From Camarhynchus parvulus (lineage: Eukaryota; Chordata; Aves; Passeriformes; Thraupidae), in the NCBI RefSeq assembly GCF_901933205.1, contig NC_044600.1, positions 3,100,001 to 3,164,000 on the forward strand: DNA of 64,000 bases, given 5' to 3'. A program made the translations under genes and the position numbers. The notes under the pieces were generated by a model. The model did not search any database and was not told the DNA's origin. It saw only the letters and a program-made list of their open reading frames with translations. Numbering within the stretch: position 1 is the stretch's first letter; every line of letters starts with the position of its first letter. Positions 1 through 10,862 of the stretch are shown here, piece after piece.

Positions 1-252
1 TCAGGTCAATTGTGTTTTACTCTAAACTGTGAGCATTAAATGGGCCCCAGGCAGGAGGTGGAGGTGTGTGACACAAACCAAATCCACACTTTGGCTGGGA
101 TGAAGGAAAAGACAAAGATTTGTCTGTGTGAATTCCTCCAAAGAGACCCAGCATTTAAAAATCTCTGTCATTTCTCACGAGCGCTTTCCTTACAGCACGA
201 CTGACAGGGAGGGACATTTGGTGTCCTTCTGACCAGCTGATATTGAGGCCAT

Positions 253-360
253 GGCATTTATGGTCTGGACATCCTCTGATATCAGAGATGGCATTTATGG
301 TCTGGACATCTTCTGATTTCAGAGATTATATTTATTATGATCTGGACATCTTCTGATTTT
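253..360. repeat. Local tandem repeat, about 37-40 bp unit, near three copies
   Basis: The core 'tctggacatc' recurs at 264, 301 and 341, each time followed by a 'ctctgat' or 'ttctgat' stretch. The first two copies share the full unit beginning 'ggcatttatgg' and are spaced 37 bp apart. The third is more diverged and spaced 40 bp. This is a minisatellite-like local expansion with no sign of coding. Confidence 0.85.
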
Positions 361-1962
361 AATGGCTTCCTGCTTTTGGTGCCAGCAACGAGATAGGGAA
401 ACTGGGCATAGTCCTGCACAGGAAACTCATATCAATGTATGTCTGGTTTTGGGGTTTTTTTTTCATTTAAGTAGAGCTTTGAACACATCACAGTGAATCT
501 GGGCCAGACATTGTGAGTCCATAAACCATTGCTTGAATTTGTGCCAATTGAACACACTTGATTTTGCTCTGGTTCACTTTTGTAAGAGATGACTGATAGG
601 AAGGCTTAACTTGCTATTTGTACTAAATTCCACGAGAAGGAATGTCCTGATAGGCAGCGTGTCTTGGAGGGGGAGGAAATCAGGGGCTGATGCTCTGCTC
701 TGTACCAGTGATTTGCCATTCATTTAAGCTGTGACTATTTGATTTATCTCTATCTATTGCTGTGTTGCCACCTCATTTTTTTGTGTCGTGCTATCAAGTC
801 CAGCCTTTCAGCTGGAGTGCTGTTATTGGTAGGTACCTGTTCAAAGGGAGCAGGTGACAAATGGAGCTTTGAGCTCAGCTACCCTCGCTGTTATTGAGCA
901 GCCAAAGCCATTAAAAGAACAGGAAGGGCCTGTATGAATGTTAGAGAATAGCATTTGCCACACACAATAGCTGTTATTCATCTCTCTCTTTGCTCAGCCT
1001 GTTTCTCCTGATGGTGGCACAGTGTGTTTTCCTATTGAGTTTTCCTCACCATGGTTATCTCTGCCGTCCCTGTGGAACCAGCTCACTTTCAGAAAGTCCT
1101 CTGCACCTTTCAGTGCCTATCTGAGCAGCATTGCTTCATTTGGAGACTATACTTAGAACTAGTTCATTGTATGAAACAGTCATGATAGTAATTCGTTCAG
1201 GGGAAATTGCTTTTCCAAAGGTGGAGAAGTTAATTAAGTGTGTAACAGGAGGAAGCTAAACCTTACTAATTAGCGAGAAGGGTAACGATTATGGGAGAGA
1301 ACAGATGACACTTGGCTGAAGATGAACTCAAGAAATTGCTTTAGCCAAAAGCAAGTTAGAAGAGTGAATAGAAGATGAGCTTTAAGAAAGCAAAGGCTCT
1401 GTCACTGTGTCCTGATGAATTACACCTCATTTATAGAGTGTCTGCTAGGTATTAATCAATAATTTGTCGGGCTGATCCTTCACTGGGATGCACAGACCCT
1501 GCTTGGAGTCAGAGAGAATTTCACTCCAAGCCTTTGGGTGCTCCCCAGGAGGATGTGCTGGCTAAAAGGCTGGCAGTTCTTACAGAAAAGTGCAGGAATG
1601 TTTGTGGGGAATGTGGTGAGGAAACTGCAGCTCCTCTGCTCTGCTCTGCAGCTCTGGGCTGCTTCTCCAGAGCTGTCCAACACTCTCACCCTGGTCCTTC
1701 ACATCAGTCAGGAAGGTTGTTTGAAATGTTGGGTTCATGCGTGATCCAGAGTAAATCGTTTCCTTGTGGTGTGTGCTCAGAACCAGCCAGCACTCACACC
1801 TTGCTATTGGCAGGGTTGTTCTGGTCAGTATTTTTTGCTCATTGCAGCAGTAATGTAAATATTGGCTGGGTAAATACTTTATTGAGTTGCCAGACTCCCA
1901 GTGAAGTGATGTGCTCTACCTATAGCAAAATCAAACCACAGTCCAAGACTTCTAACGTGTTT

Positions 1963-2018
1963 CAGCTATTTTATAAAAATAATAACAACAACAGCTATTT
2001 TATAAAAATAATAACAAT
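1963..2018. repeat. Tandem duplication, 29-bp unit, two copies
   Basis: The sequence beginning 'cagctattttataaaaataa' occurs at 1963 and again at 1992, almost without change. The near identity suggests a recent slippage-type duplication in AT-rich DNA. Confidence 0.85.
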
Positions 2019-5000
2019 ATACTTATTATATTGAAGTATGATAAACATTTTCAGCATTTTCTTTCCATCCTCTGCCCAAAGGAGCTCCATGGCAAAGCCC
2101 TGTCTCAGAGCCTGCATCCACACTGCATTCCTATTTGTAAATCAGATGAGACAATCACAATGTTGACCTACATTGTTATAATGATAAATCCATCTCAAAC
2201 TGCTCACAAATACTATTTTGTCTTGTCAGAGTGGAGCACCAAGGCTGTGCTGCAAGAAACTTGTGGCCTGATATTTTCAGCCATGTGACTTAAGCCTTCT
2301 TTAAGGCCAGTGCTCAAAATCCAGTGTACTGTAGGCAAATACCATCACATGTTTATGACCTTTTCTGGTTTCATTCTGTAGCCAAGGACAAATAAGTGCA
2401 GCTCACCTTTGGTTTCAATATTTTTTGTTTCCTTTGAAGCAATAGGTCTGGCTTTTCATCAGCCTAGTAACTGGTACCTGCATAGTGCAACCAGTTCTTT
2501 GGTCTTTTATCTGGAATTAATTGATTGTCAGTGTCCTGGAATGAATCAAAAGAGAAGGGAGAAAAAATCTTGTTTTCTTTGCTCAGTGTTTAGATGGGAG
2601 ACAGTAACACTACAGGATGTAAAAAGCAGATAGAATGTTTTAAACCATTAAATTTCAGTCCCCTTTGTTCAGCAGGTGTTTTAGAAAGTGCTCTTTTTAA
2701 AGCATTGTCTGGTCTGGATTTAGAAAATTGTTGATCTCTTCTAGATAAGTAGTTTTACTTTTTAAGAGAGTTATTAATAAATGCTGAAGATGGCTCAGTC
2801 CTGCGAAGGAGAAAGAACACCCTTAGAATCCTCAGCATTTCAATTGCCTTGCTGAGGTAAAAAAAAAAACCTTTTAGGGCCTAGTGTATAATTTAAATCT
2901 AAACCAGTTTTTTTATTAGGAGAATTCCTAATGGAAGGTGCTATAAAAAAATGGAAAAAGTAATCAGAGTAGATTAATCATTTAAACTTCCTTGGAGTCT
3001 GGGGCACTATAACTTTAATTAGTGATGCCAAATAAGATAGAAAAGGTCCTCTGTTGGGTAGACAGAAAGGATGAGGAAACTTCTGCATTCTGCCAAACAT
3101 TCCATATTGCCCATATGATGCTTACTATGCCAAGGCAAGGAACTTAATATGGTATATTTGGTGCCAACCAATGTGTTTTTATAAGAAATGACAGTTGAAA
3201 GAGATTTTTAAGCAGAGAAGGTTATCTAAGTTTTTCTCATTCACTGAGTGTTCATGACAACTTGTATTTACTCATGTTAGTTTGTGTGGGCTGCTGTTTG
3301 TTTGCATTTTTGTCGTGCCTGGAACTTTACTTACTGTGTAGATCACATGGTTTTTGTGCTAGATGGTTTATAAATGATGATTGTATATAGAGGAAAGGGT
3401 TGAGTGTATCTATGGGTGTGTATGTACTTTTTTTTGGGAAATATCTGCCATTAGTGAGGACTTGTGTGGCTCTGAATTAGGTGGGGAATGGGATCATTTG
3501 TGTTACTCCTGTTACATTCCTGTAGTTTGCTTTAGAAAACTCCTCAGATAGTTTTGCCTGAAGTCTGATATCTGTTTGATAAACCAGTTTGGTGAGATTA
3601 AAAATGCTTCAGATACAAAATACTGTTGGTAAATTCCATGGGACACCATCTCTAAAAAAGGCTTATCAGATTTAGCAAAGGAACCCATGGCAAAGAAGTG
3701 CAAATATAGGAAGGATCCTACAAAGAGCCACCTGCAAAAATGGACAACAGAGGTTTCTGTTGTCTCAAGGAGAACTTGAGATGGATTGGGGCTCATTTGT
3801 GTTCCAGATGATGGGGAAAGAGAAGCTAAATTCCAGACATAAATTTGAAATTAAAGTAGAAAATACATTCCCTCAGATTGGCCACAAGCCTTTAAAAGCC
3901 TTGTCACAAAGGCCTCTCATGGGAGAGTTTAAAATATGAAACTGATCCTTTACCTCTATGCATACACGGAATTAATACTTTGAGAGTTGCACACTATTTT
4001 AAAATCCTTTGCATCCATGTCCATTAAGAAAATAAGATCTAAAACATTTCTATTGCATGATGGAATAAGGAACAGCACCACCGATTATTTTAGAATTTAT
4101 TTAGGGGGAAAAACAGGCAGAGGGAGGAATGAGATTAACAAAATAGCCTAAATTCATCTGCAGATAATAGGATTGCACCAGGGATAAATTTGTCCCCTTT
4201 TGTTTCCCAGGCTTTTTTTGTTTCTGAAACTGGAGCTCAGATCAATAGGAACAGATACAAGATGCCCATGAATGAATTATAGGAGTTTGCAATGCTAAAT
4301 TTTATATATTTAGGTCCTTTTAAATTTTGGGATGTTGTTATAATGTAGAACATCCTCTCTGACTGTTTCATGTGTCTCCTACTCAGAGCTTTTGAAGGTT
4401 ACAGACATTGCTTTCAACAAAGCTGTAGGACACAACTGAAGCTCTCTTCATTGCATCACAAGTTCTCTATGCTGGCCAGATAAATCCCTCTTTACCTGAG
4501 GCATTTCAGACACGTTGTTGTAACTGCAAAACTCAGAAATTTGCATACAAAAGGTATATCCTATGATTGTAGCTGCTTTCATGTTGATTTTTCAAAATAC
4601 CATTTATCGGCAGTGAACTTGTCAGCCTGTCATTTTTGTTTGAAAAAGTTGGGTTTTTTTTTTCATTTAAATAATCAGTTCAGTCACTGACACTGTAATG
4701 ACTTAAAAACAGGCATATTACCTTAGGAAATGTGTCTAGAAAATAAGACATTGATGCTTTTGATGCTGAGAATTAGATTAAATAAAATGTTTCAGTTCTT
4801 CAGTTGTTGGTATTTATATCTTTGGGGAGAAATCTGCAGTCCTCTGCCAGCTGGCCAGTGAAAAGTCATGCCACAGAATGATAATTCAGAAATCCAGTGC
4901 TGGGAGAGGTATTTGAAGACATTTGTGATATGTGGAGATCTGAACTTTTTCTTGAGAAAATGCAGCAAAGTAATTTCTGCGAGGCGATTCAGGGGGGTTT

Positions 5001-6899
5001 AGTGCTGTACTCTGAGCCACGGCCACAAAGGACAGTGACAAGGGTGTCACTGCACCCTGTTCTTTGGGGACCTGCAAACCCCACCATAATCCTTATCTGC
5101 CTGCAGGGGTTGACATTTTCTGCTGGCAGCTTCCAAAGCCATCCCACGAAAGCTGTGTGCAAGGATTCACTGCACAAGAGAGGAGAAAACACCAGCGCAG
5201 CTTTGCTGCTTCCTGCTCTGTCCTGCAGCCCGGAGGCAAAGCAACTCACTGAATAAAAGGAATCCTGGCTCCTCTCTCCAGCCCTTGGCTTACTGGAGTG
5301 TGAAGATTGCAGGAAAATCCCACCCAGATGGTGCTGAGGAGATGGATATGATATCTTACTGCACACTTTATACTTTCAAATAGATTTCTTCCAAAATGGT
5401 CCAGTGGTTGGGAAGTATTTCATGTCTTATAGCTAATCCTCAGACTCTGAGCACATTTGATTCTTTCCACTCCTTTAAAAGGAATTGTGATGCTCCTGTT
5501 GTCTTCCTGCAGCTCAGACTGAGGTCCTGGTTGGGCTGATGTGAGGCTGTTCCTGAAAGGGCACAAAAGAAGCAGGCAAAGAACAACTTTGCAGCTTACT
5601 TTGATGATACTGTGTCGTGTTTAATCAGGGAAGATTGAACCAGTCACCTTGAGATTCTGAGAGCATTGTTCAATACCATTTAAAACATTGATTTTCTGTA
5701 ACTATGAATCCTCTCAAGCAGTCATTAGACAGGAAGCAAGTTACCTGGGGGGTTTTTAATACAGAAAATGTTAGGAAGAGAGAAATCTAGCCTGGAGGAG
5801 GCAAGCTGCAAACTGAGGAGCAGTTTGTCAGACCTGAAGCAAAGGTGTCTCCCAGGACTGGCAGGGGTGATGGGGCTCAACTGATTCTCAGAAAGAGCTA
5901 GAACAACTTTCTGACCTTACCTCACCTGACAGCAGTACTTTTTAGGTGACTAAAAATGGACAGAGTGGTTAAATAAAAAAAAAAAATCTTGGTGGATATG
6001 AAGAGCTAAAGCACGGATGTCTTTTTGAGAGCTAGCATTGGTCATGGGTGTTGCTGCCAACAGATGTTGACTACTTGAAAACATTGCCCAGGACTATGTG
6101 AACCTTTACTGCAGCAACAAGTTATTTTCCATAATCTCTCTTGGTGCCTGAAATGCTGAGCTGGAAAAGAATGGTTGTTACAGGTGTTTATTGTAGTCAC
6201 TTATCCTGTGGGTGAGAATCACACAGAGCACAAGCAACAGAGTTGTCAGGTGGTTTTTAAATTAAAACAGAGGCCTAGAAAAGCAGCCATACATGCAAAA
6301 ATATCAGCAGTAAAGAAAAAAAAAATCCATGTATATTTTTCTTTTCTGATGTGACTTGTATTATCTGTCTGCTCCTGACAAGCACTACTTACCCAAATTG
6401 CAGCATACCAGAACTTGGGGGGATCCTGCTAATCTGAGAAAACCCCAAAATGGAACGGTCTGCTGCTAGAATTGGGAGTAATTTATAGGAATATCCATGT
6501 AGGTGTATCTGAGGTATTGGGATTTTGTATTGATGCCATCCCTGTGGTGTGAGTGTGAATTTGGTATTTTGCAGTACAGAGTCTTTGTCAGAAACTGCCC
6601 TGGGCTGCAGCTTGTGCTGTGCCATGGGAAAATGATGGAAATGACAAAAATGCTGCAGTGCTGCACAGTGAAAGGGTGGCTTTGAAGACTGTGTTTGGAT
6701 GTACTTCCACTTTGCCTTTTACACCAAAAAATCAGCCAGTCTGAAAGTTAGTTTGCCATTGTTTTAGAGATGAAGAAAGGGAACAGTTTGAGGAGCAGCA
6801 GTTTAGCTCCCATTTGCCTGTCTGGCTGTGGAAATGTGATGCCCTGGGGACATTTCTGTTGGGCTGGCATGGAAGAACAGTTCTGGTGAACAGCTTCCC

Positions 6900-6933
6900 A
6901 GAATCATGGAATCCTAGGAAGCTTTGGGTTGGG
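6900..6933 (-). mobile_element. CR1 LINE 3' tail remnant (short)
   Basis: The stretch starts 'agaatcatggaatcctagg' and continues 'gctttgggttgg', which is the reverse complement of the CR1 3' end (...ccaacccaaa...ttctatgattct). It stops abruptly where a second CR1-like tail starts, so it is either a separate truncated insertion or a duplicated tail. The element reads on the minus strand. Confidence 0.6.
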
Positions 6934-7365
6934 ATTCACAGAATGACCAGGTTGGAAGAGAGCTTCAAGACCATCGAGTCCAACCCAGCCCCAACCCCTC
7001 AACTCAACCCTGGCACCCAGTGCCACATCCAGGCTTTGTTAAACACACCCAGGGATGGGGACTGCACCACCTCCCCGGGCAGAACATTCCAGAACTTCAT
7101 CACCCTTTCTGCAAAACACTTTTCCCTGCTATCCAACCTGTACCTCCCTTGGTGCAGCTGGAGGCTGTGTGCTCTGGTTGTGTCAGTGCTGCTGGAGAAA
7201 GAGCCCAGCCCCAGGTGAGCACAGGCACCTTTCAGGAGCTGTGCAGAGAGTGCTGGGGGCAGCCCTGAGTCTCCTTTTCTCCAGGCTGAGCACCCCCAGC
7301 TCCCTCAGGGGTTCCTCACAGGGTTTGTGTTCCCAGCCCCTCTCCAGCCTCTGGCCATGCTCAAG
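6934..7365 (-). mobile_element. CR1 LINE, 5'-truncated 3' portion
   Basis: Reverse-complement CR1 3' region. It begins 'cacagaatgaccaggttgga', continues through 'catcgagtccaaccc' and a stretch matching the CR1 'cagaacattccagaacttc' region, and reaches 'ctcaggggttcctcacaggg' and 'cagcccctctccagcctctgg'. CR1 is the dominant avian LINE. It retrotransposes through its own reverse transcriptase and is usually 5'-truncated, so this copy lacks any full coding region. The open frames on the plus strand here are antisense shadows of the element. Confidence 0.88.
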
Positions 7366-7385
7366 GAAGGGACCTTAAACTGCTT

Positions 7386-7440
7386 TTCCCCCAGGCTGCT
7401 CAGAGCTCCTTCCAACCTGCCCCTGGCCTTGTGGGTGTTT
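7386..7440 (-). mobile_element. Possible additional CR1 fragment
   Basis: The text 'caggctgctcagagctcctt' followed by 'ccaacctgcccctggccttg' matches a different internal part of the CR1 3' region in the same antisense orientation. It is out of order relative to the preceding fragment, so it is probably a separate or rearranged CR1 piece. Short, and boundaries are uncertain. Confidence 0.5.
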
Positions 7441-7798
7441 TGTGGGAGTCTCAGCAGGAATTTCATAAGCAGAATGAGCATAAATTGTGTACGAATAGAT
7501 TTGAGCATTTCGGTCTCTGCAGTCAATGCTAAAATACTTCCTACGACTTCACTATTGAAATGTAGCAAATGGAACCAGTTAATCAGAGTTTCTTGTGTAA
7601 GATTTGTCATTAAGAGTTTTCTCTGTCCTGCTTACTCTCCTGTAAAATCTACAGACCTTGGTAAAGGTTATGCATCATAATTGATTTCTGGATTGTTGCA
7701 AATGGTATAAATTAACCCCAAGCAATTAATTTGTTAAAGTTTCCAAATAATTTTTTCCCTTATCCAACATGGTTCTGGTGGTTTTACATTTCTCTTTG

Positions 7799-7922
7799 AA
7801 AAGATGCTTTTCTGCAGCATCTTTTGTTTTAGTGTGGCAGAATATATTTGGGGAAAAAAAGGGGGGGATTAGAAAGTAATTTTAATTACTTTAGTCGATT
7901 TAGACAACTTTGGTTGTCTAAA
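7799..7922. other. Cluster of three perfect inverted repeats
   Basis: Three potential hairpins lie in 124 bp. (1) 7799-7825: arms 'aaaagatgc' and 'gcatctttt' (9 bp) around a 9-nt loop. (2) 7873-7892: arms 'aaagtaatt' and 'aattacttt' (9 bp) around 2 nt. (3) 7899-7922: arms 'tttagacaac' and 'gttgtctaaa' (10 bp) around the 4-nt loop 'tttg'. All arms are perfect. None extends to the length typical of a microRNA precursor. Function unknown. Confidence 0.75.
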
Positions 7923-8251
7923 CCAAACCTGGTTTTGAGTACAAACAGGATTTTGAGGTACACTGAGATATGACAGTGGACCAGCAAGTGTGTCTAATTG
8001 CCTCTCTGTGATTAAGAAGGTTGAAAAGGAACTTTATAAAAGCTACTGGTGGTGCAGGGTCTTTGTTTGTTGTGTACAGTGATTCCTCTGGCACCAGCAT
8101 GAGAAAATGTTTATTTCAACATCATTTTATCTGACCATGACCCTCTCTCTGTACCTGCTTCAGAACATGATAGAAAACTCTCTGCAAGCAACTCTAACTG
8201 ACCTCAGCAGGGACTAATTGCTTCATTAGGGAAAAAAAATCAAGGGATTAC

Positions 8252-8270
8252 AAAAAAAAAAAAAAAAAAA
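8252..8270. repeat. Poly-A tract
   Basis: An uninterrupted run of 19 A residues follows 'agggattac'. I see no retrocopy or SINE body upstream, so it is treated as a simple homopolymer. Confidence 0.9.
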
Positions 8271-10279
8271 GATGAAAGAGTTCTGCAATTAAAATTGACA
8301 GCTTTTAAAAAATTTCTGTTGCAGTCTGATGAGAACTTTGGCAGTGGAAAAAAGGGGCAAGCTGAAAAATGGAAATAGTCTGTTTAGAAAATATTAGACT
8401 GAAAGGCACTGCGTGTTCTTTCCATCAAAATGAACAGCTTGGTGACAGTTGCATTATTTCATATAAACATTTCAGGTTTGTCATAGCCTTACCTTAAACA
8501 GACATATTACAAGAAAATTGTACTCCACTATAAGGTGTCAATCTGATTTATTTTTCCCCTTGTCACAGTAGGCCTTTGGTTTTTATTTACTTTGGACAGG
8601 GATCAAATTTTTTTTTCCCCTTGTCTTTTTTACCTGCTTTGATATATCTCACCTTGGTTGCTGCTGTAGAGGTTGCTTTGCTGGAATTTCAACTCAATAG
8701 CTCATTTTGAGTAGCTGGGAACGAAGGGCCAGTCATTTTTCACTTGTAAATGTATCTTAGAGAGCAGATGATTAATCTATCATTAACTTTGATCAGCTGC
8801 TCTCAGAGATGTGGGTATGCAGAAACCCAGAAGAGGCTGCACAAATCTCTCCATGCAGCACAAGTTTATTTGTCTTTTCTTCTGGAATGCTTTTGAGGCA
8901 ACCATCAAGCATGTCTTCTTATTTTGAATAATGTTCATGGAACACTGCTGAAGCTCAGGTGATGAAATCCATGTGTCTGGCATCTGGCTCACTGCTTATT
9001 TTCTTGTGGTTTGCCCCCCCTGTGTGCATGTATCCATGAATAATATCAACTCATATCTCCTCCTCTACAAAAATAAAACTTCATTTAATCTACAGGGGGA
9101 AAAAATGTATTTACTATGTATGAGTCAAAAGTTGTTTGCATACTAACAAAAATCAGAAATCCAACAGTTGCTAATACTAAATATTTACTATTAAATGAAA
9201 TATTCATTTGAACTTAAATGTGGGCACACAGGGTGAACTTTCCATTGCTCCTGTGTTATTATTATTTTTTTTTTTAATGGCCCACTATTCTTGTGTACTT
9301 GGAATGCCTGTGGCTGTTCAGTTCATGAATTGTTTTTTGCCTGGGCTGTTCATTGGGTAATTGTGGTGTGAGCACCAGTGCAGCCTGGAGTCAGACTGCA
9401 CTGCTTGGAGGGAAGGTGAATGTGGGGAGGATGTGTTGACTTCAACCCTTCTTTCCCAACACATGTCTACTTTTTGTTTGCTTGTTTCATAAATTTGGCC
9501 AAATTTTCCATAATTATATTTAATATCTTTTGTGGTTCAGGGTTTCTATGGAAAAAAAAGCTCATTTTCAGAGTAAACCTATTTATCCTAAGGAGAGGTG
9601 GCAAAATCTGGCCTAGATAAGAAGTGAGGCTGGTGCTGACTTTGAAGAGGCAAATGGTTTTATCTCAAACATTAATTAGATATTAGATTATATATAATAA
9701 TGAAATCAAATGTGGACATTGGCCTCTGTTCTGTTAAAACACAGAAGTTTTAGCCATGCCATGAACATATTGCTATGTCATCAGCTGTTCAACCGTTTCA
9801 AGTATAAAGGTAATTAATAAACTTTTAAAGGCAATTAATTCTTCCTAAGACTGTTTTTAAAAATGTGCTGTAGCTGTGGCAGACACTATAGGAGAGTCAC
9901 AGAGCTACACAAGCACTTAATAATTCTTATCTGCCAATTGTTTCAGTTTTTCATCATTACTGCAATCTGTTGCAAACAGCGCTGCTGAGTTGTGGAGCTG
10001 TACCTGCCACGGGGTGAGTCACTGGGAAAGCAAAGAGAATCACTTTGGTTCTGCTTCATTTCCTGCAGGGTTTGTGAGTCCATTTCCAAGCAGGCTGTGT
10101 GACATTAACTGTGCCACAGCTCCCAGGCACGCTGTGCTAAAGTCAGAGCTGAACAACCCAGAGGTGCCAAGAGATGGATGCTGGCACCCAGGTGTGGGAT
10201 ACCCAAATATGAGCGTGCACCCTTCACTCACCCACAAATATGGACAAGGCTGGGGGAAAAGCAGTCCCAGGATCTGAGC

Positions 10280-10321
10280 TGGAAGGGGAGGCCCTGGCAC
10301 AGGTGCCCAGAGAAGCTGTGG
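10280..10321 (+). mobile_element. CR1 LINE, left part (split by LTR)
   Basis: The text 'gaggccctggcacaggtgcc' then 'cagagaagctgtgg' is the CR1 3'-region sequence in sense orientation. It breaks off at 10321, and the expected continuation 'ctgcccctggatcctgg' resumes at 10713, after the inserted LTR. The two segments are one original insertion. The 5' truncation point is near 10280. Confidence 0.88.
10316..10321 (+). repeat. Left target-site duplication (ctgtgg) of the solo LTR
   Basis: The six bases 'ctgtgg' lie directly before the LTR and are repeated directly after it at 10707-10712. In an intact CR1 this motif occurs once at this position, so one copy was created by the insertion. A 6-bp duplication is the length typical of ERVK/class II integration. 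Confidence 0.92.
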
Positions 10322-10706
10322 TGTCACAGACATCCTCTATGAAAAATCCTTTCCTTAGGATTTTTTCTCCTGAGAAGCTGAGAGGCCTCAGAAATGAAAT
10401 GCAAACAATGGTTATCTACTGCTGTGGAATGCAACAGGTGCATCTGTGATTGGTCTCATGTGGTTGTTTCTAATTAATGGCCAATCACAGCCCAGCTGGC
10501 TCGGACTCTCTGTCTGAGACACAAACTTTTGTTATCATTCCTTCTTTTCTATTCTTAGCTGGCCTTCTGATGAAATCCTTTCTTCTATTCTTTTAGTACA
10601 GTTTTAATATAATATATATCATTAAATGATAAATCAAGCCTTCTGAAACATGGAGTCAGATCCTCATCTCTCCCCTCATCCTCAGACCCCTGTGAGCACG
10701 GTCACA
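10322..10706 (+). mobile_element. Solo LTR, ERVK-type (songbird endogenous retrovirus), 385 bp
   Basis: The element starts TGTCACAGAC and ends GGTCACA, giving the canonical 5'-TG...CA-3' ends. It is flanked by the 6-bp duplication 'ctgtgg'. The body strongly resembles an LTR abundant in songbird genomes. Visible elements: an inverted CCAAT box (ATTGG) at 10449-10453 and a CCAAT box at 10481-10485, which are the inner ends of a perfect 10-bp inverted repeat (10444-10453 and 10481-10490); an AT-rich TATA-like stretch near 10606-10620; and an ATTAAA polyadenylation-like hexamer at 10621-10626. No internal viral genes are present. The provirus was presumably lost by LTR-LTR recombination, leaving one LTR. 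It lies in sense orientation inside a CR1. Class assignment is from memory plus the duplication length. Confidence 0.92.
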
Positions 10707-10712
10707 CTGTGG
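10707..10712 (+). repeat. Right target-site duplication (ctgtgg) of the solo LTR
   Basis: Exact copy of the six bases preceding the LTR. It is followed at once by the resumed CR1 sequence 'ctgcccctggatcctgg'. Confidence 0.92.
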
Positions 10713-10862
10713 CTGCCCCTGGATCCTGGCAGTGCCCAAGGCCAGGCTGGACAGGGCTTGGAGCACCCTGGGACAGTGCAAGGTGTCCCTGCCATGGCAG
10801 GGATGGCACTGGATGGGCTTTAAGGTCCCTCCAACCCAAACCAGTCTTTGATTCTGTGGTTT
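10713..10862 (+). mobile_element. CR1 LINE, right part and 3' end (split by LTR)
   Basis: This continues the CR1 interrupted at 10321: 'ctgcccctggatcctggcag', then 'gcccaaggccaggctggaca', and on to the 3' end 'ccctccaacccaaacc' and 'tttgattctgtgg'. The tail motif marks the true 3' terminus of a CR1, so this copy is 5'-truncated but complete at its 3' end. Confidence 0.92.

Larger units (their letters stand above)
1..6899. other. Unique AT-rich noncoding DNA
   Basis: No gene, exon or interspersed repeat that I recognise. Open frames are short, overlap on both strands and have no recognisable domain. The longest is 166 codons at 1534-2034 on the plus strand; it ends inside an AT-rich local duplication. 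The stretch holds two local tandem duplications (listed separately) and several short T or A runs. It could be intron or intergenic DNA; nothing here decides which. Confidence 0.6.
7441..10279. other. Unique AT-rich noncoding DNA
   Basis: No gene or interspersed repeat recognised. It contains a cluster of three perfect inverted repeats (7799-7922), a 19-base A run near 8252, and several homeodomain-type TAATTA/ATTAAT words around 7660-7740. Around 9990-10270 it becomes more GC-rich, with no recognisable content, just before the CR1/LTR nest. Confidence 0.55.

Noticed and set aside
1534..2034. 166-codon plus-strand open frame
   Set aside because: No recognisable domain. Its end is a translated AT-rich tandem duplication giving an Asn run, and it has no visible gene context.
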